64,000 nt of DNA from Uranotaenia lowii. Its lineage: Eukaryota; Arthropoda; Insecta; Diptera; Culicidae. The stretch lies in contig NC_073693.1 of the NCBI RefSeq assembly GCF_029784155.1, positions 335,622,023 through 335,686,022 on the forward strand, given 5' to 3'. The notes under the pieces are model-generated. The model did no database searches and was not told the DNA's origin. It was given only the letters and a program-made list of their open reading frames with translations. Shown here piece by piece: positions 22,947 to 34,783 of the stretch (the stretch's first letter is position 1; each line of letters begins with the position of its first letter). The position numbers were made by a program, and so were the translations under genes.

Positions 22947-24649
22947 ATGGAAGAACTAAAGGAATCTTTGAGAAAGAGGCAGCGTCTTTTCGAAACTCTG
23001 AGAACGGTTAGTCAATTTTTGGACAATTACGACGATACTAAAAAGGGCAAGTTCAATCGAGGATAGAAAAATTGGACGTAAAATATTCAAAATTTGAAAA
23101 CCTGCAGGATGCTATCACTGATTTAGATGTTGCAGGAGAGTTTGAGGCAAAAAGCTATGAGGCATCAGCTAGATTTGAGAATTTATATTTTGAGCTTCGG
23201 TCTGCGCTGTTGGCAAAACTTCCAGCACCATCTACTGCGCCGATGTCAGCATCTGTTCCGTCTTCACATTTTGATGGCGAGGCACAGCACTACTTTGGGT
23301 TTCCACACTGGTGTGAAATTACCACAGATTTCCATTCCAGACTTCGATGGCGACTATCAAAACTGGCTCTCATTCAAAGCCACGTTTGTTTCCCTCATTC
23401 ACGACTCTTTAGAACTGAGTGACGTACAAAAATTTCATTACTTGAAATCTGCAATGAAAGGTGAAGCATCCAAATTAATTGAATCGTTGACGCTTACAAA
23501 TGAAAACTATAGCATCGCCTGGGAAACGGTTTCAAAACGCTATTCTAATGAAAAGCTTCTAAAAAAAAGGCACTTGCAGGCAATTATGGAGTTTCCCAAA
23601 ATCCAACACGCAAATTCGACAACTATCCACGCACTGGTTGATGAATTTGAGCAACGGCTGAAAATACTTAAGCAACTTGGGGAGAACGTTGATCAGTGGG
23701 GAGCAATGATAGTATTCTGGATGAGTTCAAAATTGGATATCGGGACGTTACAACTCTGGGAAGATTTTTCTGCAAATTTGGAGAACCCCTCTTTTTCGGA
23801 TCTGGTTACCTTTTTGGAAAGACGAACTCAAGTTTTGGACGCAGTATCATCAAATTTCTCGAAAAACAGTGATCGAGGGGGAATCAGAAGGCAAAGAGCA
23901 ATTGTGCATACTATTACGGAAGGGGATCGGAAAGATTCGGGATGTTCGTTTTGTGGAAACTCGCACTATGTCGCACATTGTAACAAGTTTTTGAAACTGG
24001 ATCTATCGAGTAGGCTGGAATTTGTTAATACAAAGCGGCTTTGTAGTAGCTGTTTAAGAAGTGGTCATTGGGCTAGAGATTGTAATACGCGATTCAGATG
24101 TCGCTCTTGTGGAAAAAAACACCATTCTCTGATCCACCCAGGGTATTCTAATGCGAACACGGAGGCAAGCGTGAATCAGGCAGAAGTGTCCAGCGAAACT
24201 GAAGAAGGAAGCGAAATCGTGGAATCCCGAGAGCAGCCAAATCCTGTGGGATCATTTAACGTCGGAGTAAAATCATCATGCATTTTCTTATCCACGGTAG
24301 TTTTGCTAATTCGAGATTCCAGTGCAGTGGTGGCAAGCAACTCGCCAGGGCATTACTTGATAACGGTTCACAAACAAATATAATAAGTGAAAGGTTATGT
24401 CAGTCTTTGAAGCTCAAACGCAGATCTGTTAATGTTCCCATTTGCGGTGTTGGTCAATCAGAATCCCACGCTCACCACGCAGTTTCCACCGCAGTCGGTT
24501 CGAGGATTACGGACTTTCAGGTCAATCTGGATTTTTTAGTCCTTCAACGTGTGACCTTTAACTTGCCATCTGCCGATATCAACGTTGCCACTTGGGATAT
24601 TCCTCAACATCTGCAACTAGCTGACCCAGAGTTTAACAAATCTAAATAA
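22947..24649 (+). pseudogene. BEL/Pao gag and protease, frameshifted
   Basis: Gag starts at ATG 22947 (MEELKESLRKRQRLF). The frame shifts near 23042, returns near 23300 and shifts again near 24330. Recognisable are the capsid region (ISIPDFDGDYQNWLSFKATF, about 23323), a coiled central part, and cysteine-rich knuckles (CSFCGNSHYVAHC, then CSSCLRSGHWARDC and CRSCGKKHH, about 23940-24120). These bind retrotransposon RNA. The aspartic protease follows (ALLDNGSQTNII, about 24350; the usual DSG reads DNG). Another shift near 24645 joins it to pol. Length and order fit BEL/Pao, but the frame breaks make this copy inactive. Confidence 0.9.
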
Positions 24650-24650
24650 T

Positions 24651-26657
24651 CGTATCGATCTACTTATAGGAGCGGAACACTTTTACCGTTTTCTTTACCA
24701 AAAGGAACTGAAGCGAATTTCCCAAGATTTGGAATTACCAGTGCTGATAGATACGGTTTTTGGATGGGTAGTATCTGGGGGAATTTCCGTACCATCTGGA
24801 TCCACGGTTAGATGCAACGTTGCAACTTCATCGGAAAATTTGGAAAATTTACTCGAAAAATTTTGGACAGTGGAATGTTTGGGTGATCGGCCCGTTTGGT
24901 CGAAGGAAGAGCAGGACTGCGAAGAAAATTTTCAAATGTCTCATGGGAGAAATGAAAATTGGAGATATGTAGTAAGATTACCGAAACAAGTTACTTGGGA
25001 TCGAATGTTAGGTGAGTCTTGTATCACCACCTTACAGCGTTTTAAGAAATTGGAAGGTCAACTAGAGCGAAATCCCGAAATGAAAGAACAGTATCACAAG
25101 TTCATGGAGGAATATTTGGCGCTTGGACATATGAGAAAAATTTCTGGTGAAGCATTGACGGTGGAGAATGTTTATTATCTTCCGCACCATGCTGTTGTTA
25201 AGGAGTCAAACACAACAACAAAAGTGCGTGTTGTTTTCGATGGATCCGCGCGCACTTCGAGTGGATATTCTTTGAACGATTGTTTATCGAAGGGTCCCAT
25301 TATTCAGGATGAGCTCCTCAACCTACTACTCCGCTTCCGAAAACATGAAGTGGCTTTAGTAGGGGACGTGGAGAAAATGTATCGACAAGTGCAGCTTCAC
25401 CCAGATGATTACTCTTTGCAAAGAATCTTTTGGCGCTTTTCTCAGGATGATCCAATTCAAGTTTTTGAGCTCACTACCGTAACATATGGATTAACGTCAT
25501 CATCTTTTTTGGCCACAAGGTGCCTAAAGCAATTAGCAATGGACGAAGGTGAAAATTTTCCAGCAGCTCGAAATGTTTTGGAACACGATTTCTATGTAGA
25601 TGATGCCATAAGCGGCGCGGCAACTGTGGAAGAGGCAATTAAATTGAGGGATCAGCTTATTGCGCTTATGAAAAAAGGTGGTTTTGCTTTGAGGAAGATT
25701 TGTTCTAACAAACCGGAAGTTCTACGCGATCTACCCATCGAAATGCTAGGAACAAATTTGACAGTAACCTTCGAGTTCAGTCCTAATGAGGCAGTTAAAA
25801 CTTTAGGAATATCCTGGGATCCTTGTGCCGATGAGTTGCGGTTTGTTAATGATATTCAACATATAACTGAAATTTGGACAAGAAGACAAATACTATCAGC
25901 CATCGCCAAACTATTTGATCCGCTAGGTTTAATTGCTCCTGTTATAGTGAGTGCAAAGATAATTATGCAAGAATTAGCACTTCTTCAAACTGGCTGGGAC
26001 GAACCAGTTCCGACTCACGTGAATAATAAATGGAAAACATTTTACGAAGGGTTACCACATCTGAAGGATTTACGGTTAAATCGATTTGCCTTTGCCCCCC
26101 TTTCAAAAGAAGTTCAATTGCACTGCTTTGCTGATGCATCCCAGCTAGCCTACAGAGCTTGAGTTTACGCAAGAACAATCGATTTCGAGGGAAAATATGT
26201 GTTTCGCTTCTATCTGCTAAATCTAGAGTTGCTCCTTTAAAAAAAATTAACCCTACCAAGATTGGAATTGTGTGCTGCTAAAGAAGCTGCTATTCTGCAT
26301 TACAAAATCGTTAAGGCACTGGATATGGAATCTGTTAGGTCGGTATTCTGGTCGGATTCTACAATCGTACTCAACTGGTTGAAGGCACAGCCGAACACCT
26401 GGCGGACCTTCGTTGCAAATCGTGTGTCCTGCATCCAAACTCACACATATCGACATAAATGGTATTACATTGCTGGAAAAGAAAATCCAGCCGATTTGGT
26501 TTCACGAGGCCTTCCTGTAGCGGATTTCCTAGCAAGTCGCCTGTGGAGAAACGGACCAGAGTGGTTAATGGAAGAAGAACAAAATTGGCCCATCGAGGAA
26601 AACACACTCTCTCCATGGTCTAATCATACTGAAATTTGGCATATGACATTCTCGTAA
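24651..26657 (+). pseudogene. BEL/Pao reverse transcriptase and RNase H, 3' truncated
   Basis: The frame opens with IDLLIGAEHF, runs through an RT with VRVVFDGSARTSSG (about 25216), GDVEKMYRQVQLHPDD (about 25360), YGLTSSSFLATRCL (about 25485) and catalytic YVDD (25593-25604), and reaches RNase H (HCFADASQLAY, about 26120). A TGA at 26160-26162 and a short disturbed stretch break it; then LPRLELCAAKEA (26250), FWSDSTIVLNWL and GKENPADLVSRG continue. The sequence leaves the family after about 26657 (PWSNHTEIWH...). The integrase and a 3' LTR are absent. This is a decayed, truncated copy. Confidence 0.92.
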
Positions 26658-29600
26658 GATTTTGATCACTGGGGGTTTGACTGATTTTTACCTATGATTT
26701 TGCCCAACAAAGCAGGAATTCAAAAAAAATATATATAAATTTTGTTTGGTAATACTTATTTATTTTTAAGAACTTCTACATCAAAAGTTTTCTTATAAAA
26801 TCGCAACTTTGGAAAATTGGTCTTAAGCCTAAAATGTGAGCTAAATTTTCATTCATCGATGGTTATTATCCATGAATTTGTTTAAGAGTTTTGTAGATCA
26901 AATTTAGCTAAGTTGAGCATATAATAAGACTTTTTCTCGATTTCCACAATCAAAACTCTTTGGATGATTTTTTTTCAAATAAAATTGATGAAAAAAAAAA
27001 CAGAAAATTAACTCAAATTTTACTTTTTGTTTGTGATTTTCAGCTAAACTGTGTATGAAATCTGGAAATTGATCTCTTGTTATGATCTTAAGTTCATGAT
27101 CTCTTGAATTCTTCAACTAGTTTTTGTTGAATATTGAATATTGAATCTGCATTCTGAATCTGAATTCTGAACCTGAATTTTAAAACTTGAGCTTCGTTCT
27201 GTATCCGAATTTCTAAAATGTACACAAGAAATAAGATTTTCGAATCTTAACTCCAGATAACAATTTCCATAACCCAGGTTTTGAGCTTTCATTCGAAAAT
27301 TTCTTATTTGAATTCTGAAGTTCAGGTTCTAGTTTAATGAAAATTCACTATTTAAATTATTTTTCAAATCTGTATTGTGAATTGAAATTAAATGTGAATT
27401 TAATATGATGAATCTTAATCTGGTTCTTTATTTTTGAATCGCCATTTTGAGGCTTTGAATTTTTTTAACTTTGAGTAAGATTTAACTTTATAACTTTTAT
27501 AACTTTGATTTTGATTATTAATATTTCTTTCTTATTTGTAAATAATCATCTGATTATTGAAAATGCAAACGATCTAAAAAAACATGGTTCTTTAAATAAA
27601 ATGCAAAACCAAAATTGTTCCAGGATTTCAATGCAGCTTTTCAGTTCTCATTTCTTATGATTATTTGAACAGAAAATCAAGAATCCTGAATTGGAAACAG
27701 AATCCGAAATACGAAATAGAAATACAATTTTGGTCATGGGAATTATGAAAACAATGGGTTTAATTTAATTTTAAATTTGATATTCAGACATAAATTTTAA
27801 TAAACAAGCGAAAAAATTTTCAAAAATGTTGCAGAGTTTTGAACTTGAGATGGGATTTTATGGTTTTGGCATAAGTTTTAAGTTTATATAGTTTCTCTTG
27901 ATTACCCTTACTCTATAATCATAATTTGATATTGATTTCAAATTTAAGAGTGTGGAGTATATAACTCTGCTAACTTTTTTTGATCCTTTTTTCAAAATTT
28001 CAACCCGTTAGCTGCCCAACTATTTAGCACACGGTGATAATTTTCCTTAGTCCTTATTTTGAATTAAAGATTTGATTGGAATTAAATTGTAAGCAGTATT
28101 GATTACAAATTTGAAATCAATTTTTCTGAAATATAAGAAAATTTTTAAATAATATAATTTAAAGCTTCGAAAATTAAACGGTACACGAAAAAAAAATCTT
28201 ACATAAAGATTGGAAATGTAAAGTCTTGATAAAGAAGAAAAATATCCATTTCAAACTTAAGAGTTGATAATTGACATTTGTTTGATACAACAAGAAAAGT
28301 GGTCATAGATAGAGAAAAAATAATTTTGATATTCAAATTTTTCCAGTAAAAGGCAAAAAAACGTTTATTTCTGACTATAATCGAAACAAAAAAAAAGTTT
28401 ATTTCTGATGTTCTCAATAATAACTTTACAAAACGTTAATTCATCTTTGACTGCTTACTGACAAAGAACTGGTTGGGAACTTCATTTTCATGAATGGTCA
28501 ATAAGAAACTCCTAACCATTTCCAAGTTTTGTTTTTAATACCGAAACCACAAAGCAAATACATAATTAGTTTACATTACGCATTTAAATGTAGCTTAAAA
28601 GATGCTACTTCAATTGATTTTCATAACTTTACATAGATTCATTTTAAAAATCACGATCGATTATAAACGATTTCAAAATAATTAAAATTGGTGAAACGAT
28701 TATAAATTTTCAAGTGCAGGTTTTAGAGTTAAGCATTTCAAGCTCTAAATATTTTGTCGCCGTTAATTGAAATTTTTTTTCAAATCATTCCGGTAATTTA
28801 AACGGTCGAAAACAATTGAAATATTTGGCCCTGGAAAGGGTAAAAAACCTCAAAATCTCATTCTGAATTCAAAATTCTGCTACAGTTTCTCAAAATTTTC
28901 ACACTTGTTCAGAGAAATTCTGGCCTGCATATAAAATTGTAAATTAAATAAAACCATTTTCGAAAGTTCTGATTTCATGTTCTCAAAATCAAAATATAAT
29001 TTCTGTTTGCATACATTGGATTATGTATCCAATTTAGAACTTTTGAATTTCAGTTTGAATAATCACAAGAAATTGGAGAGGAAAACCTCCAATGGTTCAA
29101 ATTTGGTTTTCAATTTGAAATAAAATGTGAATCATGTTTTGCGAAAACCATACAAATTTCAATATTTTTGTAGTTTTTCTAAAACGAAAATTTTTGTTTT
29201 ATATTCAAATTCGATGTTCTTGAACTTAATACAAACATACAAATAAAATACAAACCTTTAAAGCTTAAAAATGGCGATCCAAAATTTTTTTTTTTGTTGT
29301 CTTTATTAGAAAGACTTTCAGCCCGATCCAAAATTTTAAACTCAGATTAGGATTCATCATTTGAAATTTTTTTTTAAAATTCTGATCTGGACCAAGGATT
29401 AGGAAATGGTATTTATTAGTTATTTTCAAAAATCTTATGAAAATTCGGAAACAGATTCAAAGCTCAATTTTTGAATTCAATCCAGAATTCAGATTCAGAA
29501 TGTAGATTGAAAATTTTGAAAAAAAAACTAGCTTGTAAATGAGTTTTACAACCAAAATATAATTGATGAGAAATTCAAGAGATCATTAGCTTAGAAATTT

Positions 29601-30633
29601 GCTGGTCAATTCAATTTTCAGATTTAAAAATTTTAATCAAAAATTGTTTGTACACAGAATTCAGCTGAAAAACACAAATTAAAAGAAGTATTTGAGTTTA
29701 TTTCCTTAGTTTTGTTTTATGAAAAGCCAATATTTCATTTCAAAAATCATCTACAGTACCTGATTTACACCCAAAAAATCTGCACATTTTTTTGTATTTT
29801 CTTCTTTCTATTAGTATTGCAGTTTTTAAAAGCTTAATTCCGAACTTGAATCACAAATTTGGCTTAAATTTGCATAATGAAAATGCAAAGATTTTGACAA
29901 TCGATGAAAGCGAATTCCATATTTTGCTACTTATGGTTTCATTGTTAAAATGTTGTTCGCCTTTTAGGCTTAAAATCAATTTTCTATAGTAACTATTTGA
30001 TACGAAAACCATGAATGTAAAAGGACTTAATCATATAGTTACAAGCATAATTTGTTTCAATTTTTCATTCGTGCTTTGTTGTGTGAAAAAACATATAAAA
30101 AATCAGACACCAAAACCAAAACCCAAGGGTTGGTTCTTTCTACAGCCTTGGACTGGATAGATATATTCAATTAAAGTGGTGTTTATTTTTTCAAATTTAA
30201 GTTTTCAATCAAAAAAATTTCCTATATAAACTGCATTCTGCGTGAAGTTTAAATTTTGGTTGAGTGTTTTTTGTATTTTGAATTTGAATTAAATGCAACA
30301 TGTAAGAACTTTTATTTTAGTCTCATTTAAAACTTAACTTGATCGTACTTTCGTTTGTGTTTATTTTTTTAAACAAAAATTAAACAGAACAAATTTGAAA
30401 TGGAAATACTTTACAAATTTTAAAGTTATGACACGTTTTCATATTACATTCCATTCTAGTGGTTCTTGGATCATAATAAGATTTACAACTCTTGAGTTGT
30501 TTCGAAATGTTGAATCGTGGAAGCCAAAGCTTTATGTGAAATTTTCCCAATTTTATTGAATTGCAGACACATTTTGTTAAGATTTTTATTAAGACTGAAT
30601 AGTTCGAATCATTCAACTACAAAAGATGAAAGT
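26658..30633. other. AT-rich intergenic DNA with old dispersed repeats
   Basis: No gene is seen. 27120-27700 is rich in 'ctgaattctgaa' phrases and shares order with about 38170-38700 (see findings). Poly-T/poly-A tracts occur near 26967-27000 and 29283-29296. The rest shows no recognisable structure. Confidence 0.55.
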
Positions 30634-30711
30634 TTGACCATTACGACAATTTTACCATTTTTACAGATCTGACGATTCTGACAAGTTTGACAATTTCACC
30701 AATTTCGTTGT
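30634..30711 (+). repeat. Fossil 9-bp array
   Basis: About eight consecutive units of nine bases fit the loose consensus TTGACAATT (for example CTGACGATT, CTGACAAGT, TTGACAATT, TCACCAATT). This resembles the nonamer of arrays 1-3 and may be an old, mutated or incipient array. Confidence 0.55.
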
Positions 30712-32433
30712 ACTCTTTTATCATTTAAAGTTTCTCTTTTTATTGAACGTGTTTTTAAAGCAATACTTATATGTACGTTAGCCCAATATGTTTTATATAG
30801 TAGGTAACAATTTAGAAACAAATAATAATGATTATGAAACAAAAAATTTTAATCATTCACTTTGTGTGCATTTCGTTTCAAATTTTGTATGTAAAAAAAT
30901 CTAATTAAAGATAAGGTACTTAAAATATTAAATTTTCAATTTAAAAATTGTAGTCTTTAAATTGATTCTAAACATCCTCTATTCCATCCATTTTAACTTC
31001 TGAATACTTTTCCCCGATAAATACCCGAGCCATAAGTACCAACATTATCTGAAGATAATTTTGCAACTTTTATCTGGGGCTTGTATCTTAAGCACTTCCT
31101 AAATCCCGGGTTTCTTTTCTCGCCTCCATGAGGACGAACCGATATCCTCCGATAAGTCTCTGGAGCAATCGCCTCGGGACCAATGGCAATGGCAATGGCC
31201 TTTATTTAGTTGGTCTTGATGGGGCAAGAAAGAAATATAACAAATCGAGAGGCCGGCTCGGGAGCTAGAAAAAACATTCGATCGTTTTCCCTCGGAAGCG
31301 CTTATCGCAACTTTTCTCCCCTCAGTGCTTCGTTTTCGTTTGCCTGACCACTTCTGGTGATAGATGGAGGTCCAATCGATTCATTGACACCACATTTTGA
31401 ATGGGGAAAGGCCAGTTTCCTTGGGAAGAGCAGTGTAATGCTCGACATCTAAACATATACCCTTTGGTCAGGCGAGAAAGAGAGCAGTTGGGAAAAAAAA
31501 CTTAGGCTCCGGAAAGTGCGAAATCGGTTCTAGTCCGAAAAGCCTGAATTATTGATGAATTTCCGTTCCTTGAAGTTCGGACATTTGCAGCAGGATACGG
31601 TACAAAACGGCTTTTTTATTCAATAGTTTGTTTGGTTTTTTATGATTGGTATTTTTTCCAACGTAATTCCCTCGACCAAGAAATTTCGGGCTGTTGGCAT
31701 CCGAAAATAAAACGGAACTGCTGCAATGTGAGGTAAGGTGTTGTGGTTTGGAGTAAACAGACTTTCTTGGAAGAGGAAATCGTGACCAAGGGCAAGCGGA
31801 AGTGAGGGCGGGATGATGAACAGTGAGGAGGTATGCTTGGTTTCAACATCCGGAAGCTGGACCTGAAAGGCGATGCTCTGGACATGTCGAGTGGTGATAA
31901 TTTATGAAGAGGTTGTTTTTTTCTCCTTGCTGTGTTTTGCTGAAGTTTTTTCAGCTGCTGCCTACCTTCTTTTCTACTCTCTGGAGCCAAGCAAATTGCA
32001 GGCGATGAAATGAAAGATTTTGCGGTCGGCTCTCATATCAGGGCTTCTTTTTCAACTCAGCGAGTGAGGTAGTAGCCTTTCCTGGTCGTTTCCCGTTAAA
32101 TGATGTCAAATTGAGATTTCCCCAGAATTCGACGGAGGTGAAGAAAATGGTTGTTTTTTACATGATTATTATGATATTCAAAAGTAAGAAAAGACACTCT
32201 GTAATTACTTTGGTCATTAAGGTTTTGATATTTTCAATCTGTCCGCAATAATTTAATTTCAGACAAATAAAGATATAATAAAGATTTCTGAGGAGAGAGT
32301 TAAAAAAAATCGAATATATTTTTTAACACTTTTCATGTGTTTCAGGTTTCAAAGGTATATGATAAAATCTGTGAAAAAAAGCTAGACACAGTTTCCCCTC
32401 TAAAGCCTACCCCTTTTATGAGACCTGATAACA
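30712..32433. other. Intergenic DNA, complex between 31.0 and 32.1 kb
   Basis: 30.7-31.0 kb is AT-rich. About 31.0-32.1 kb is less AT-rich and without repeats. A 116-codon minus-strand ORF (31640-31990) has biased composition (Ser, Lys, Gln) and no recognisable domain, so I do not call it a gene. Confidence 0.5.
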
Positions 32434-34706
32434 GAAGGTAACTTACTTACTTACTTAATGATCCCGCGCCGATCCTCCGGTGCATAGGGCCGTGGTAAAA
32501 GACCTCCACTGTTGACGATCCGGAGCCAGCGTCTTCACCTGGTCCCAGTCAAGATTCTCGTCGACAGTTCGGATTTCAGCGGCTAGGCTTCGCCGCCACG
32601 AGTTTCTGGGCCTGCCTCTTCTTCGATGACCTTCTGGGTTCCAGTCAAGCGCCTCTCTGCAAATCTCGTTTTCATCTTTTCGCAGCGTGTGCCCAATCCA
32701 TCTCCACTTACGTTCCCGAATCTCGATTTCTAGCGCCCTTTGATGACACCGGCGATGTAGTTCCTCATTCGAGATCCAGTTGCCAGGCCACCAAGCGCGG
32801 ATGATGTTCCGCAGGCAGCGGTTTACAAATACTTGCAGTTTTCGCGTCGTCACCGCATATGTGCACCAAGTTTCGCACCCGTACAGCAATACGGATTTGA
32901 CGTTTGAGTTGAAGATTCGGATTTTCGTTCGTAGAGAGATCTGGCGTGACCGCCAGATGTTTCGGAGACTCGCAAACGCAAATCGGGCCTTTCTGATCCG
33001 GGTTTCGATGTCTTTCCTGGTACCACCATCAGGCGTTATCTGGCTACCAAGATACTGGAAGCACTCCACTTTCTCAACTTGTTGCCCAGCTACCATGAAA
33101 CTGGAGGGATTTCCTGTGTTGATCTCTATCGACTTGGTCTTTCCGACATTGACTTTGAGACCTGCTGCCTTGGAGCTTTCGGTGAGGTCGTCGAGTTTGC
33201 TCTGCATGTCTTGTTGTGTTTGGGCGAGCAAAACAATATCGTCAGCCAGGTCAAGGTCGTTCAGTTGCTCCATTGTTAAAGGATTCCACGGCAATCCTCG
33301 GTTCGGTGCACAGTCGATCGATCCAGTCAGAATCTCATCCATTACGATGAGGAAAAGTAGCGGTGATAAGATACATCCTTGTCTCACTCCAGCAGTTACC
33401 GGGATTGGTTCGGACAAGACACCATCGTGCAAGACCTTGCACGAAAATGCCTCGTATTGTGCTTCGACGAGATGGACTAGTTTCTCTGGGACCCCTCGTC
33501 GCCTTAGAGCCGCCCAGATGTTTTCATGATTAAGTCGGTCGAATGCTTTTTCGAAATCAACGAACACCAGCAGAAGAGAGTCCTGGAATTCGTTGATTTG
33601 TTCCAGTATGATTCGTAGCGTTGTGATGTGGTCCACACATGATCGTCCGGATCGGAATCCAGCTTGTTGCCGTCGGAGTGTAGCGTCGATTTTCTCCTGG
33701 ATCCTGTTCAGGATCACTTTGCAGAGTACTTTGAGGGTTGTACAGATCAACGTTATGCCTCGCCAGTTACCGCACTCTGTCAGGTCTCCTTTCTTCGGGA
33801 CCTTAACGAGGATACCCTGCATCCAGTCGGCCGGGAATGTTGCAGTATCCCAGATGTCAGCGAAAAGACGGTGCAACATTTGTGCTGACAGGGCAGGGTC
33901 GGCTTTCAGCATTTCAGCAGGGATGCAATCGATCCCAGGTGCTTTGTTGGATTTCATGTTTTTGATTGCCGTTTCTATTTCAGCCAGCGAGGGCGCTTCC
34001 GAGTTGACGCCATTTATGCGACTTACTGTTGGCGCTTCAAGCAGCGGGTTCTGTTGGCCATCGCTATTCGTGACTCGGAAGAGTTGTTCGAAGTTCTCAG
34101 TCCATCGTTTGAGCTGATCTGTTCGATCGGTCAATAACTGACCTGCTCGGTCTTTCAGCGGCATTCTTGCATTAGTTTTTGCACCACTGAGGCGGCGAGA
34201 AATGTCATAAAGTAATCGGATATCTCCATTGGCGGCGGCTCTTTCCCCCTCTTCGGCTAGGGAGTTTGTCCAGGCTCTCTTGTCTCGTCTACAAGCTCGT
34301 TTAACTGCCTTTTCCAGCTCCGCATATCGTAAGCGGGCGGCTGCTTTGGCTGACCCGGTACATGCCTGCTCAATTCCGACTTTCGCCTTTCTCCGATCAT
34401 CGACCATCCTCCAAGTTTCATCCGACATCCATTCACTTCTTCTTCCACAAACTTTACCGAGAGTACCATGGCTCGTCGTGATAAAGGCATTCTTGATTCC
34501 ACACCACTGTTCTTCGACTGTTCCGTCTGTCGGCAGCTCCGAGGCTCGGGATTCTAGCTGTTCAACGTATGCCCTTTTCACCTCTGGATTCTCCAACCGG
34601 CGGACGTCGTATCGACACCCGACTTTCTCCTCGCGCCTTTGGACACGCGCAACTCTCAGTCGTATCTCGCCAAGGACGAGGTGATGGTCAGATGCAATGA
34701 AGGTAA
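32434..34706 (-). mobile_element. RTE-like non-LTR retrotransposon, 5' truncated, with target duplication
   Basis: In minus orientation the element ends in a (TAAG)n tail (about 32442-32457) and is cut at the 5' side inside the endonuclease. The 8-mer GAAGGTAA occurs at 32434-32441 and 34699-34706, just outside both edges, which is consistent with a target-site duplication. Truncation at the 5' end is the usual result of incomplete target-primed reverse transcription. The open reading frame is listed separately. Confidence 0.75.
32455..34698 (-). CDS. Reverse transcriptase of RTE-like element, open but lacking the N-terminal endonuclease
   Basis: The frame is open from the 5' truncation point (SDHHLVLGEI, the end of the APE endonuclease) to a natural stop, about 745 codons. 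A TTG near 34596 is not a meaningful start. RT motifs in order: NKAPGIDCIPAEML, VPKKGDLTECGNWRGITL, QAGFRSGRSCVDHI, FVDFEKAFDRLNHE (motif A), GVRQGCILSPLLF, and LADDIVLLAQ (catalytic Asp pair at about 33238-33246). The C-terminal third has GRPRNSWRR and a WIGHTLR block found in this type of RTs. With no start codon or endonuclease it cannot mobilise on its own. RTE clade is my best fit; another related clade is possible. Confidence 0.85.
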   Translation of the reverse strand: MASDHHLVLGEIRLRVARVQRREEKVGCRYDVRRLENPEVKRAYVEQLESRASELPTDGTVEEQWCGIKNAFITTSHGTLGKVCGRRSEWMSDETWRMVDDRRKAKVGIEQACTGSAKAAARLRYAELEKAVKRACRRDKRAWTNSLAEEGERAAANGDIRLLYDISRRLSGAKTNARMPLKDRAGQLLTDRTDQLKRWTENFEQLFRVTNSDGQQNPLLEAPTVSRINGVNSEAPSLAEIETAIKNMKSNKAPGIDCIPAEMLKADPALSAQMLHRLFADIWDTATFPADWMQGILVKVPKKGDLTECGNWRGITLICTTLKVLCKVILNRIQEKIDATLRRQQAGFRSGRSCVDHITTLRIILEQINEFQDSLLLVFVDFEKAFDRLNHENIWAALRRRGVPEKLVHLVEAQYEAFSCKVLHDGVLSEPIPVTAGVRQGCILSPLLFLIVMDEILTGSIDCAPNRGLPWNPLTMEQLNDLDLADDIVLLAQTQQDMQSKLDDLTESSKAAGLKVNVGKTKSIEINTGNPSSFMVAGQQVEKVECFQYLGSQITPDGGTRKDIETRIRKARFAFASLRNIWRSRQISLRTKIRIFNSNVKSVLLYGCETWCTYAVTTRKLQVFVNRCLRNIIRAWWPGNWISNEELHRRCHQRALEIEIRERKWRWIGHTLRKDENEICREALDWNPEGHRRRGRPRNSWRRSLAAEIRTVDENLDWDQVKTLAPDRQQWRSFTTALCTGGSARDH

Positions 34707-34721
34707 TGTTAAAATATATTC

Positions 34722-34749
34722 ATTTATTTATTTATTTATTTATTTGTTT
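34722..34749 (-). repeat. (AAAT)n tail of the adjoining retrotransposon
   Basis: Seven tetranucleotides ATTT on the plus strand, i.e. AAAT in the sense of the element, immediately after the 3' end of the CR1/Jockey-like copy. CR1-group and related elements often end in short tandem tails. Confidence 0.85.
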
Positions 34750-34783
34750 AAGTCTTCAAAATACTAAATTATGCACAGACTAT

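Noticed and set aside
31640..31990. 116-codon minus-strand ORF
   Set aside because: Ser/Lys/Gln-rich low-information product, no recognisable domain or splice context.
32780..34684. Plus-strand ORFs of 66-249 codons opposite the RTE-like RT
   Set aside because: Antisense shadows of the minus-strand RT frame.
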